Source: Actinomycetospora sp. NBRC 106378 | GTDB taxonomy: Bacteria; Actinomycetota; Actinomycetes; Mycobacteriales; Pseudonocardiaceae | Assembly (NCBI RefSeq): GCF_030269685.1 | Contig: NZ_BSTT01000019.1 | Coordinates: forward strand, 48,671-112,670 | Direction: 5' to 3' | DNA: 64,000 bases | Shown: positions 36,984-45,102 of the stretch, in pieces | Layout: every line of letters starts with the position of its first letter | Numbering within the stretch: the stretch's first letter is position 1 | Notes under the pieces: generated by a model | Told to the model about the DNA's origin: nothing | Databases searched by the model: none | Seen by the model: only the letters and a program-made list of their open reading frames with translations | Translations under genes and position numbers: made by a program

Positions 36984-37484
36984 ATGACGACCGACGCGCG
37001 CCGAATGGTCCGTAGCGCGCGTCCAGCGGTCGGCGAGGTGCCCTCCGGCGCGTGGGGTGCCTGGCCGCCTCCCGTGCCCGGTGACCGTCCGCTGTCGATG
37101 ACCTCCTGCTCGGACCGCACCGAGCACGCCGTGATGGCCACCGAGCTCGAGCAGGCCAACCGCACCGGCGCGCCGCCGATGGGCCTGTGCGGGGTCGTGG
37201 TCGACCCGGCGCCGCTCGGGGCCACGGCCGCGCACGTGTGCCGACCCTGCCGCGACGCGATGACCCGCCGTCGCCGGGAGTCCCGGCCGCCCGGGCCGAC
37301 GCCGTGGGACGTGCTGGTGCAGTGGTACGAGGCGCTGGTGCGCCTGCTGCAGGCCCGGATGGCCACCCCGGGGCAGCGGGCGATCGCCGCCCCGCCCGAG
37401 ATGCTCGCGCTCCCGCCCTCGCGGCCGGTCCGTGTCCCGCATCCCGTGCGCGAGCCCGGGGGACGGCACCGCCGGCCGGAGTGA
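36984..37484 (+). CDS. Hypothetical protein with a possible Cys metal site
   Basis: A 166-residue protein that I do not recognise by name. A low-complexity N-terminus is followed by LEQANRTGAPPMGLCGVVVDPAPLGA and HVCRPCRDAM, giving C...CxxC spacing that could bind zinc. A helix (DVLVQWYEALVRLLQARM) and a Pro/Arg-rich tail follow. Third-position GC bias over the middle looks coding. No membrane segment is visible. It stands alone between the divergent siderophore operon and the M20 hydrolase gene, with no strong ribosome-binding site before ATG 36984. Confidence 0.55.
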   Translation: MTTDARRMVRSARPAVGEVPSGAWGAWPPPVPGDRPLSMTSCSDRTEHAVMATELEQANRTGAPPMGLCGVVVDPAPLGATAAHVCRPCRDAMTRRRRESRPPGPTPWDVLVQWYEALVRLLQARMATPGQRAIAAPPEMLALPPSRPVRVPHPVREPGGRHRRPE

Positions 37485-37540
37485 CGCCGACCCGGGCCGC
37501 GCGTGACGAACGGCCCGGTGGATGCGTAGCTTCCGCATCC

Positions 37541-38728
37541 ATGCGCGACGACGTGGAGGCCGTCTCCGGGGACCTCGTGGAACTCCGGCGACGGCTGCAC
37601 CGCGCCCCGGAGATCGGCCTGCAGCTGCCGCGCACGCAGGAGACGGTCCTGGCGGCGCTGGACGGACTGCCCCTCGAGATCACGACGGGTACCTCCACCA
37701 CGAGCGTCACCGCCGTCCTCCGCGGCGCGAGCCGCGACCGGGCCGTGCTGCTCCGCGGCGACATGGACGCCCTCCCCGTCGACGAGCAGAGCGGCGAGCC
37801 GTTCGCCAGCGAGGTCGCCGGTGCGATGCACGCGTGCGGCCACGACCTGCACACCGCGATGCTCGTGGGCGCGGCCCGGGTGCTGAGCGCGCATCGCGAG
37901 GCGCTGCAGGGCGACGTCGTGTTCATGTTCCAGCCGGGGGAGGAGGGCTGGGACGGCGCGTCGTACATGGTCGACGAGGGGGTCCTCGACGCGGCCGGGC
38001 CGCGCGTGTCCAGCGCCTACGGCCTGCACGTCATGGCCTCGGCCTACACCCCGCGGACCGTCAACACCCGCCCCGGCACCGTGATGGCCGCGCGCGCCAC
38101 CGTCGGGGTCACCGTGCACGGGGCCGGCGGGCACGGGTCGTCGCCGTTCCGGACCCGCGACCCCATCTCGGCGCTCGCGGAGGTCATCTCCGGGCTCCAC
38201 GCCATGGTCACCCGCCGCTTCGACGTGTTCGACCCCGTGGTCCTCACCGTCGGCCGGATCGAGGGCGGCACGAAGAGCAACATCATCCCCGACTCGGCGT
38301 CGTTCGAGGCGACCGTCCGGACCTTCTCGGCCGCGGCCCGCGAGCGGATGCTCGAGCTGCTGCCGCAGGTGTGCCACGACATCGCGCGGGCCCACGGGTG
38401 CGAGGCCGACGTCGTCGTCGCCGGCGAGTACCCGGCCACGGTGAACGACGGTGCCGAGGCGGCCTTCGCCGCCCGCGTCGCCGGCGAACTCCTCGGGGCG
38501 GAGCGGGTCGTCGAGATGGCCCACCCCGAGGCGGGTGCGGAGGACTTCTCCCGGGTCCTCGACCGGGTGCCGGGCGCGTTCTGCCTGCTCGGCGCGGCGG
38601 TCGGCGACCCCGATCGGACGCCGTCCAACCACAGCCCGCGGGCCGTCTTCGACGAGTCCGTGATGTCCGACGGTGTGCTCCTGCACGCCGAGCTCGCCCG
38701 CCGCGCACTGGAGCGTGACGCCGTCTAG
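37541..38728 (+). CDS. M20 family amidohydrolase/peptidase (hippurate hydrolase-like)
   Basis: A 395-residue metallo-hydrolase. It opens ELRRRLHRAPEIGLQLPRTQ (HRxPE block). The metal ligands are in AGAMHACGHDLHTAM, FQPGEEGWDGASYM with the catalytic Glu, and MAHPEAGAEDFSRVL. The dimerisation domain contains GVTVHGAGGHGSSPFRTRDPI. Such enzymes hydrolyse N-acyl amino acids or aromatic amides. It is the first gene of a four-gene operon with a symporter and an amidohydrolase, suggesting uptake and cleavage of one class of amide. A 7-bp hairpin (37520-37540) abuts its ATG. Confidence 0.88.
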   Translation: MRDDVEAVSGDLVELRRRLHRAPEIGLQLPRTQETVLAALDGLPLEITTGTSTTSVTAVLRGASRDRAVLLRGDMDALPVDEQSGEPFASEVAGAMHACGHDLHTAMLVGAARVLSAHREALQGDVVFMFQPGEEGWDGASYMVDEGVLDAAGPRVSSAYGLHVMASAYTPRTVNTRPGTVMAARATVGVTVHGAGGHGSSPFRTRDPISALAEVISGLHAMVTRRFDVFDPVVLTVGRIEGGTKSNIIPDSASFEATVRTFSAAARERMLELLPQVCHDIARAHGCEADVVVAGEYPATVNDGAEAAFAARVAGELLGAERVVEMAHPEAGAEDFSRVLDRVPGAFCLLGAAVGDPDRTPSNHSPRAVFDESVMSDGVLLHAELARRALERDAV

Positions 38729-38744
38729 GTAACCGGAGGTCGCC

Positions 38745-38939
38745 GTGCGTCCCACCTGCTACGCGCTGCTCGGGGTGATCACCCTGGGTCTGCTCGCCGC
38801 CCCGTTGCTCGGGTTCGTCAACGCCCCGACGCTGTGGTTCGGGCTGCCCTCGATCATGGTCTGGATGGGCGTGCTGGTCCTGCTCATCACCCCCGTGCTC
38901 GCCGCGCTGGAGTTCACCCGGCGGGAGGACGGCGAATGA
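38745..38939 (+). CDS. Small DUF3311-type membrane protein
   Basis: A 64-residue protein with two hydrophobic segments (about residues 6-25 and 35-55) joined by FVNAPTLWFGLPS and ending in a charged tail EFTRREDGE. Such proteins are regularly encoded directly before solute:sodium symporters and are thought to be an accessory subunit. GTG 38745 follows CGGAGG. Its stop overlaps the symporter start (ATGA), in agreement with that role. Confidence 0.82.
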   Translation: MRPTCYALLGVITLGLLAAPLLGFVNAPTLWFGLPSIMVWMGVLVLLITPVLAALEFTRREDGE

Positions 38940-40366
38940 GCACCGTCCTGGTGGTCACGGCGATCGGCATCGTGGTCATCGCCGCGGTCGGCTTCGCGGG
39001 GCGTCGGGGCGCGATCACCGACGTCTCGGACTGGGCGGTCGGGGGGCGGCGCTTCGGGGCCTGGACGATGTGGTTCCTGCAGGCCGGCGAGGTGTTCACC
39101 ACCTTCACGTTCCTCGGCATGGCCGGGCTCGCCTTCGCCGGCGGCGCGGCCGCCCTCTACGCCCTGCCCTACGTCCCGCTGGCGTACGCGGGCCTGTACT
39201 TCCTCGCCCCGGTCGTGTGGCGCCGGGCCCGGGAGCGGGGCCAGGTGACGCAGGCCGACTTCCTCGGCGACTTCTTCGGGTCCCGCGCCTTCGGCACGCT
39301 CGTGGCCGTCCTGGGCGTGGTCTTCCTGCTGCCCTACCTGCAGCTGCAGATCACCGGGCTCGGACTCGCCGTCCAGCTCGCCTCCGGCGCGAAGGCGAAC
39401 GGCACCGTGAGCATGGTCGTGGCCTTCGTCCTCACGGTGGCCTTCGTCCTGTGGGCCGGGATCCGCGGGGTCGCGACGACGTCCTACCTCAAGGACGCCC
39501 TCATGCTCGTCGTGCTGCTCGTCCTGCTGATCGTCATCCCGGCCGAGGTCAACGGCGGGATCGGGGCGACGTTCGAGCGGGTCCTCGCCGACGCGCCGCG
39601 CATGCTGACGATCCACGCCGGTGAGTACGACGCCGGGTACTTCATCTCCTCGACCGTCGCCTCGACCCTCGGGGTGCTGTTCCTGACCCTGCCGCACATG
39701 TGGCCGGCGCTGCTCTCCGCGGGCTCGGAGCGGGCGGTCCGCCGCAACTACGCGTTCCTGCCCGTCTACTCGGTCTGCCTCATCATCCCGATGATCATCG
39801 GCTTCGTCGCGCTCACCAGCCTCCCGCCGACGACGAGCAGCAACGGCGCACTCCTCACGCTCGCCGCGCAGACCTTCCCGTCGTGGTTCGTCGGCGTGGT
39901 GGTGGTCGCGACCGCCGCGACCGCCATGGTCCCGGCGGCCGGCCTCATCATCGGGATGTCCTCGCTGGTCGCCCGCAACGTCGTCCGCACGACGACGCCG
40001 CGCGCCGAGACCCGCGTCAACCAGGCGTCCGTGGTCGGGCTGACCGCCCTCGCCCTGGTCCTCGCGATCGTGCGGCCCGACCTGCTCGCCAACCTCCTGC
40101 TGCTGACCTACTCGGGGCTCGACCAGCTCGTCCCCGCTCTGGTCCTGGCGTTGTTCGCGCGACGGTGGGTCGGCCTGCGGCCCGTGCTCGCGGGCCTGGT
40201 GGTGGGGGAGGTGGTCGTCGTGGTGCTGACCTTCGGGCCCTACGCGGGCACGATCAACGAGGGGCTGATCGCACTCGTGCCCAACCTCGTCGTCGTCGGG
40301 ATCGGTGCCCTGCTCGAGCGACGGACCCGGGCGCCGGAGCCCGAGCTCGAGGAGGTCGCGACGTGA
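38936..40366 (+). CDS. Sodium:solute symporter family protein
   Basis: A 476-residue membrane protein with about 12-13 helices. The family blocks are VSDWAVGGRRFGAWTMWFLQAGEVFTTFTFLG (residues about 28-60), QVTQADFLGDFFGS, and the helix 8-9 region with TTSSNGALLTLAAQTFP. It would drive uptake of an organic solute with the sodium gradient. Its position between two hydrolases of amide-type substrates suggests a peptide, acyl-amino acid or ureido compound as cargo (inference). Confidence 0.9.
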   Translation: MSTVLVVTAIGIVVIAAVGFAGRRGAITDVSDWAVGGRRFGAWTMWFLQAGEVFTTFTFLGMAGLAFAGGAAALYALPYVPLAYAGLYFLAPVVWRRARERGQVTQADFLGDFFGSRAFGTLVAVLGVVFLLPYLQLQITGLGLAVQLASGAKANGTVSMVVAFVLTVAFVLWAGIRGVATTSYLKDALMLVVLLVLLIVIPAEVNGGIGATFERVLADAPRMLTIHAGEYDAGYFISSTVASTLGVLFLTLPHMWPALLSAGSERAVRRNYAFLPVYSVCLIIPMIIGFVALTSLPPTTSSNGALLTLAAQTFPSWFVGVVVVATAATAMVPAAGLIIGMSSLVARNVVRTTTPRAETRVNQASVVGLTALALVLAIVRPDLLANLLLLTYSGLDQLVPALVLALFARRWVGLRPVLAGLVVGEVVVVVLTFGPYAGTINEGLIALVPNLVVVGIGALLERRTRAPEPELEEVAT

Positions 40367-41577
40367 GGCTGCTGCTGCACGGCGGGTCGGTGCTCGACGG
40401 CACCGGCGCGCCGGCCGCCCGGGCGGACGTCGTCGTCGAGGACGGGCGGATCCTCGACGTCGGGTCGGGTCTCGACGGCGACGAGGCCCTCGACTGCACC
40501 GGGGCCACCGTCACGCCGGGGTTCGTGGACGCCCACGTGCACGTCACCAGCTCCGGGGTCGACCTGATGGCCCGGCTCGCGACGCCGTTCAGCTACCAGT
40601 TCTTCGCCGCGGCCCGGAACCTCACCGCGACCCTCCGCGCGGGCGTCACCTCGGTGCGGGACGCGGGCGGCGCCGACGCCGGAGTCCGCCGGGCGGTCGA
40701 GGACGGGCTCGTCGACGGGCCCCGGATGCGCATCGCGGTCTCAATCCTGGGTCAGACCGGCGGCCACTCCGACGGCTGGCTGCCCTCCGGGCACTGCGTC
40801 CCGCTCTCCCTCCCGCACCCCGGCCGACCGGACGGGGTGTGCGACGGCGTGGACGGCGTGCGCAGGACCGTGCGCGAGGTGCTGCGCGCCGGCGCCGACG
40901 TCGTCAAGATCTGCTCGACGGGCGGGGTGCTCTCGCCCGGCGACGACCCGGAGCACACGCAGTTCTCGCCCGAGGAGATCGCGGTCGTCGTCGCGGAGGC
41001 CGCGGCGCAGGGGCGCGAGGTGATGTCGCACGCGCAGGGCGCGCTCGGGGTGAAGAACGCCGTGCGGGCCGGGGTGCGCTCGATCGAGCACGGCATCTTC
41101 CTCGACGACGAGGCGATCGCCCTGATGCTCGAGCACGACACCGTGCTGGTGCCGACGCTCGTCGCGCCCCGGGCCGTGCTCGAGGCCGCGGAACGGGGAG
41201 CGCGACTGCCACCCGAGGTCGTCGCGAAGGCCGCCGCCGTCGTCGACGTCCACCTCGACTCCGTCCGGCGGGCGGTCGACGCGGGCGTCCGGATCGCGAT
41301 GGGGACGGACTCGGGCGTCGGGCCCCACGGCCGCAACCTCGAGGAGCTCCCGCTCATGGCGGCGTGCGGGATGACGCCGGAGGCGGTCGTCGCGGCGTCC
41401 ACCTCGGCCGGCGCGCGCCTCCTGGGGTGGGGCGACGAGACCGGCCGGGTGGCGCCGGGACTCGTCGCCGACCTGTGTGTCCTCGACGGCGCGCTGACCG
41501 GCGCGGGCGGCCTCGACGAGCTGTCCGCCCGGTTGCGCGCGGTGTTCCGCGACGGCCGGGCGGTGGCCCTCACCTGA
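40363..41577 (+). CDS. Metal-dependent amidohydrolase (imidazolonepropionase-like/prolidase-type)
   Basis: A 404-residue amidohydrolase-superfamily protein, GTG overlapping the symporter stop. The HxH motif is in GFVDAHVHVTSS, a candidate carboxylated Lys is in VVKICSTGGVLSPGDDPEHTQFS, metal-binding His residues lie in VMSHAQG and SIEHGIF, and the catalytic Asp is in MGTDSGVGPHG. It belongs to the group that includes Xaa-Pro dipeptidases (Sgx9260-like) and carbamate hydrolases. As last gene of the operon it probably acts on the compound imported by the symporter. Confidence 0.87.
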   Translation: MRLLLHGGSVLDGTGAPAARADVVVEDGRILDVGSGLDGDEALDCTGATVTPGFVDAHVHVTSSGVDLMARLATPFSYQFFAAARNLTATLRAGVTSVRDAGGADAGVRRAVEDGLVDGPRMRIAVSILGQTGGHSDGWLPSGHCVPLSLPHPGRPDGVCDGVDGVRRTVREVLRAGADVVKICSTGGVLSPGDDPEHTQFSPEEIAVVVAEAAAQGREVMSHAQGALGVKNAVRAGVRSIEHGIFLDDEAIALMLEHDTVLVPTLVAPRAVLEAAERGARLPPEVVAKAAAVVDVHLDSVRRAVDAGVRIAMGTDSGVGPHGRNLEELPLMAACGMTPEAVVAASTSAGARLLGWGDETGRVAPGLVADLCVLDGALTGAGGLDELSARLRAVFRDGRAVALT

Positions 41578-41733
41578 TCAGTGCTTCTTGCCCCCACCGC
41601 CGAAGCGCTTGAACAGGTCCTGCGCCTTCTGCCGGTTCTTCGGGTCCGAGGCGTAGCGCTTCGCCTGGTCGGTGTACTTGCGTCCCTGCGGGCTCTTGAG
41701 GAACTCAGAGACCTTGCTGAACAGTCCGGGCAC
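41578..41733 (-). CDS. Small conserved basic protein, 51 residues
   Basis: GTG 41733 follows GGAG with a 6-base spacer, and the frame ends 1 bp after the amidohydrolase stop. The peptide begins with VPGLFSKVSEFLKSPQGRKY and ends with a glycine-lysine tail, FKRFGGGGKKH. It is amphipathic and highly basic, with no cysteine and no signal peptide. Function unknown. The good ribosome-binding site and sensible codon use argue that it is real. It is divergent from etfB across the operator-rich gap. Confidence 0.7.
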   Translation of the reverse strand: MPGLFSKVSEFLKSPQGRKYTDQAKRYASDPKNRQKAQDLFKRFGGGGKKH

Positions 41734-41786
41734 GGCGATCTCCTACCGGGAATCCGTTGTGTCCGCCTCAGCGTACGGGCCGTAAG

Positions 41787-41903
41787 TTACCCGCCAGTAG
41801 CTCCCTACTACCTACTCGCGGGTAACATGAGAGGGGTACGCCACGTCGCTCCGGCGACGAGGACGTGGGACAGTCGGATCAGTGGCGTTGTTACCCGCCG
41901 GTA
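41787..41903 (+). promoter_or_regulatory. Three operator-like sites upstream of etfBA
   Basis: Three 12-bp sites share TAC-YCGCNR-GTA: TACCCGCCAGTA (41788-41799), TACTCGCGGGTA (41813-41824) and TACCCGCCGGTA (41892-41903). The middle one is a perfect palindrome. Their symmetry and clustering in a 224-bp gap suggest sites for a dimeric TetR-type repressor controlling etfBA and perhaps the small divergent gene. TetR-type regulators of fatty-acid oxidation in actinobacteria bind sites of this general shape. Confidence 0.65.
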
Positions 41904-41958
41904 GCCACGAGGTCCGCGGGAACCGTCAGCACGTGAGCACAGGAGGTCACGAACGACC

Positions 41959-42741
41959 ATGAACATCGTGGTTCTGATCAAGCAGGTGCCCGACACCTGG
42001 TCCGAGCGGAAGCTCTCGGACGGCGACAAGACCCTCGACCGCGCGTCGTCGGACGCGGTGCTGGACGAGATCAACGAGCGCGCCGTCGAGGAGGCGCTCA
42101 AGATCAAGGAAGCCGGCGACGCCGAGGTCACCATCCTCACCGCCGGCCCCGACCGTGCCACCGACGCCATCCGCAAGGCCCTCTCGATGGGTGCGGACAA
42201 GGCCGTGCACGTGAACGACGAGGCCATCCACGGCTCGGACGCGATCGCGACCGCCAAGGTCCTCGCCAAGGCGATCGGCACCGTCGGCGACGTCGACCTG
42301 GTGCTGGCCGGCAACGAGGCCACCGACGGCCGCAGCGGCGCGATGGCCGGCATGCTCGGCGAGCTGCTCGGGTGGCCGTCGCTGACTCACGCCAACGAGC
42401 TCACGGTCGAGAACGGCACGGCGAAGGCCAAGCGCGAGACCGACGAGGGCACCAGCGACCTCGAGGCCTCCCTGCCCGCCGTCGTCTCCGTCGGCGAGAA
42501 GATCAACGAGCCGCGCTACCCCTCGTTCAAGGGGATCATGGCGGCCAAGAAGAAGCCGGTCACGACCCTCGGGATCGCCGACCTGGGCCTCGACGCCTCC
42601 GAGGTCGGGCTCGCCGGCTCGCTCGTGCAGGTCGACTCCTTCGCCCCGCGGCCCCCGAAGTCGGGTGGTCAGAAGGTCGAGGACGAGGGTGACGGCGGCG
42701 CCAAGATCGCCGAGTACCTCGTCGGCCAGAAGCTCATCTGA
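41959..42741 (+). CDS. etfB: Electron transfer flavoprotein subunit beta
   Basis: A 260-residue ETF beta chain. It begins MNIVVLIKQVPDTWSERKL, and has NERAVEEALKIKE, VTILTAGPDRATDAIRKALSMGADKAVHV (AMP/flavin-side loop), LVLAGNEATDGRSGAMAGMLGELLG and the C-terminal KIAEYLVGQKLI. With EtfA it carries electrons from acyl-CoA dehydrogenases to the membrane quinone pool. ATG 41959 follows AGGAGG. In mycobacteria the orthologues fixA/fixB sit next to the Rv3030-Rv3032 genes, whereas here about 27 kb separates them. Confidence 0.95.
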   Translation: MNIVVLIKQVPDTWSERKLSDGDKTLDRASSDAVLDEINERAVEEALKIKEAGDAEVTILTAGPDRATDAIRKALSMGADKAVHVNDEAIHGSDAIATAKVLAKAIGTVGDVDLVLAGNEATDGRSGAMAGMLGELLGWPSLTHANELTVENGTAKAKRETDEGTSDLEASLPAVVSVGEKINEPRYPSFKGIMAAKKKPVTTLGIADLGLDASEVGLAGSLVQVDSFAPRPPKSGGQKVEDEGDGGAKIAEYLVGQKLI

Positions 42742-42775
42742 GCTGCCGTCCACGAGTCAAGCGAGGAGAACAGAC

Positions 42776-43732
42776 ATGGCTGAGGTACTCGTCCTCGTCG
42801 ACCACGTCGACGGCGAGATCAAGAAGAACACCTACGAGATGCTGACCGCGGCCCGCCGCATCGGCGAGCCGTCCGCGGTCGTCGTCGGCACGCCCGGCAC
42901 CGCGACCAAGCTCGCCGAGGGCCTCGCCGCCCACGGCGCCGAGAAGATCTACGTCGCCGAGTCCGACGACACGGTCAACTACCTGTCGACCCCGCAGGTC
43001 GACGTGCTGGCCTCCCTGGTCGAGCGGGTCTCCCCGCCGGCCGTGCTGATCCCGGCGGGCGCCGACGGCCGTGAGGTCGCGGGCCGCCTCGCCGTGCGCA
43101 CCAACTCGGGCTGGCTGAACGACCTGGTCGACATCGACGGCGACCGCGCGGGCACCCACTCGATCTTCGGTGGCGCCTTCACCGTGCAGTCGCGGGCGAC
43201 CACCGACACCGCGATCGTCTCGTGGCGCTCGGGCTCGCTCGAGGTCGAGGAGAACGCGGCCGCCGGCACGCAGGAGACCGTCGAGGTCCCGGCCACCGAC
43301 GCCGCGAAGTCGGCCAAGGTGTCCAACCGGGCGCCGATCGTCGGTGGCGACCGCCCCGAGCTCACCGAGGCGTCGGTCGTCGTCGCCGGGGGCCGCGGCG
43401 TCGGTTCGGCCGACAACTTCAACGTCGTCGAGGGCCTCGCCGACTCGCTGCACGCCGCCGTCGGCGCCTCCCGCGCCGCCGTCGACTCCGGCTACTACCC
43501 GAACCAGTTCCAGGTCGGGCAGACCGGCAAGACCGTGTCGCCGCAGCTGTACATCGCGCTCGGCATCTCCGGGGCGATCCAGCACCGCGCCGGCATGCAG
43601 ACCTCGAAGACCATCGTCGCGGTCAACAAGGACCCCGAGGCCCCGATCTTCGAGATCGCCGACTTCGGCATCGTGGGCGACCTCTTCTCGGTCGCCCCGC
43701 AGCTGACCGAGGAGGTCGGCAAGCGGGCCTGA
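42776..43732 (+). CDS. etfA: Electron transfer flavoprotein subunit alpha
   Basis: A 318-residue ETF alpha chain, ATG 42776 behind GCGAGGAG. The C-terminal FAD-binding domain has [28 protein letters not shown] and [29 protein letters not shown], a near-textbook match. The N-terminal domain mirrors the beta chain fold. It forms a heterodimer with EtfB, encoded 34 bp upstream in the same operon. A long perfect hairpin follows the stop. Confidence 0.95.
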   Translation: MAEVLVLVDHVDGEIKKNTYEMLTAARRIGEPSAVVVGTPGTATKLAEGLAAHGAEKIYVAESDDTVNYLSTPQVDVLASLVERVSPPAVLIPAGADGREVAGRLAVRTNSGWLNDLVDIDGDRAGTHSIFGGAFTVQSRATTDTAIVSWRSGSLEVEENAAAGTQETVEVPATDAAKSAKVSNRAPIVGGDRPELTEASVVVAGGRGVGSADNFNVVEGLADSLHAAVGASRAAVDSGYYPNQFQVGQTGKTVSPQLYIALGISGAIQHRAGMQTSKTIVAVNKDPEAPIFEIADFGIVGDLFSVAPQLTEEVGKRA

Positions 43733-43748
43733 CCCGCCTCGCTCCACT

Positions 43749-43801
43749 CGCGTGAGGGGAACCCTCGGCCGCTCCTGCGGCCCGGGGGTTCCCCTCACGC
43801 G
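43749..43801. terminator. Strong hairpin after etfA
   Basis: CGCGTGAGGGGAACCC (43749-43764) and GGGTTCCCCTCACGCG (43786-43801) are perfect 16-bp arms. Inside them GGCCGC-tcct-GCGGCC forms a second perfect stem. There is no T-run. It starts 17 bp after the etfA stop and most probably ends the etfBA transcript. The remaining 87 bp before iscS show no other gene. Confidence 0.85.
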
Positions 43802-43888
43802 TTTCCGGGACCCCGCGCGCGTTCCCGGCGTGGTCCGTCGGACATCGACGGGTGCGCACGCCACGAGGGGGATTACGCTCGACGGACG

Positions 43889-45100
43889 ATGACGTACCTC
43901 GACCACGCGGCCACCACGCCGATGCTTCCCGTGGCCGTCGCCGCGTACACGACGGCGCTCGGCCGCGTCGGCAACCCCTCCTCGCTGCACACGGCGGGCC
44001 GCCGCGCCCGCCGGGACGTCGAGGAGGCCCGCGAGACGATCGCCGACGCCGTCGGCGCCCTGCCCACCGAGGTCGTGCTCGCGACCGGTGGCACCGAGGG
44101 CGACAACCTCGCCGTCAAGGGCCTCTACTGGGCCCGCCGGGCGCAGGACGCCCGGCGCACCCGGGTGGTCGTGTCGGCCGTGGAGCACCACGCCGTCCTC
44201 GACGCCGCGGAGTGGCTCGCCGACCACGAGGGCGCGACGCTCGTGGTCCTGCCGGTCGACGCGGTGGGGCGCGTGACGCCGGAGGTCCTGCGGGCCGAGC
44301 TCGCGGCGCACGGCGACGAGACCGCGCTGGTCAGCGTCATGTGGGCGAACAACGAGGTCGGGACCGTCAACGACGTCCGCGGCCTCGCCGAGGTGGCCCA
44401 CGAGTTCGGCGTGCCGCTGCACACCGACGCCGTGCAGGCCGTCGGGTCCCTCCCCGTCGACTTCGCGGCCTCCGGCGCCGACGCGCTGTCGCTCACCGGG
44501 CACAAGCTCGGCGGCCCCGTCGGGGTCGGCGCGCTGCTGCTGCGACGCGACGCGACCTGCGTGCCCCTGCTGCACGGCGGCGGGCAGGAGCGCGACGTCC
44601 GCTCGGGCACGCTCGACGTCGCCGGCACCGTGGCGCTCGCCGCCGCCGTCGAGGCCGCCGTCGCCGCGGTCCCGCGGCGCACCGTCGAGCTCGCCGCCCT
44701 GCGCGACGACCTCGTGGCCCGGCTGATCGAGGTCGTCCCGGACGCGACGCTGAACGGGGTGCCGCTCGACGCGCCCGCGGTCAACGGCGGGCCCGCCCGC
44801 CTCGCCGGCAACGCCCACCTCTCGTTCCCGGGCTGCGAGGGCGACAGCCTGCTCATGTTGCTCGACGCGCACGAGATCGAGTGCTCCACCGGCTCGGCCT
44901 GCACCGCCGGGGTCGCGCGCCCCTCCCACGTGCTGCTCGCGATGGGCGTCGACGAGGCCGCCGCCCGCGGCTCGCTGCGGTTCTCCCTCGGGCACTCCTC
45001 CACCGCGGCCGACGTCGACGCCGCGGTCGCCGCCATCGGACCCGTCGTCGAGCGCGCGCGCGGCGCCCTCGCCCGCGCGGGCGAGCGGGTGGGGTCCTGA
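43889..45100 (+). CDS. iscS: Cysteine desulfurase
   Basis: A 403-residue PLP enzyme of the NifS/IscS class. It begins [19 protein letters not shown]. The PLP lysine is in [18 protein letters not shown], and the cysteine loop reads [23 protein letters not shown]. It removes sulfur from cysteine to supply tRNA thiolation and Fe-S clusters. The gene ends 2 bp before mnmA, so persulfide handover to MnmA for s2U34 formation is the natural use, as for the iscS-trmU pair in mycobacteria. No iscU is adjacent. Confidence 0.93.
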   Translation: MTYLDHAATTPMLPVAVAAYTTALGRVGNPSSLHTAGRRARRDVEEARETIADAVGALPTEVVLATGGTEGDNLAVKGLYWARRAQDARRTRVVVSAVEHHAVLDAAEWLADHEGATLVVLPVDAVGRVTPEVLRAELAAHGDETALVSVMWANNEVGTVNDVRGLAEVAHEFGVPLHTDAVQAVGSLPVDFAASGADALSLTGHKLGGPVGVGALLLRRDATCVPLLHGGGQERDVRSGTLDVAGTVALAAAVEAAVAAVPRRTVELAALRDDLVARLIEVVPDATLNGVPLDAPAVNGGPARLAGNAHLSFPGCEGDSLLMLLDAHEIECSTGSACTAGVARPSHVLLAMGVDEAAARGSLRFSLGHSSTAADVDAAVAAIGPVVERARGALARAGERVGS

Positions 45101-45102
45101 CG

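Noticed and set aside
36827..37015. Small open frames in both strands around 36.8-37.0 kb
   Set aside because: They arise from a partly palindromic GC-rich stretch; no ribosome-binding site or recognisable protein.
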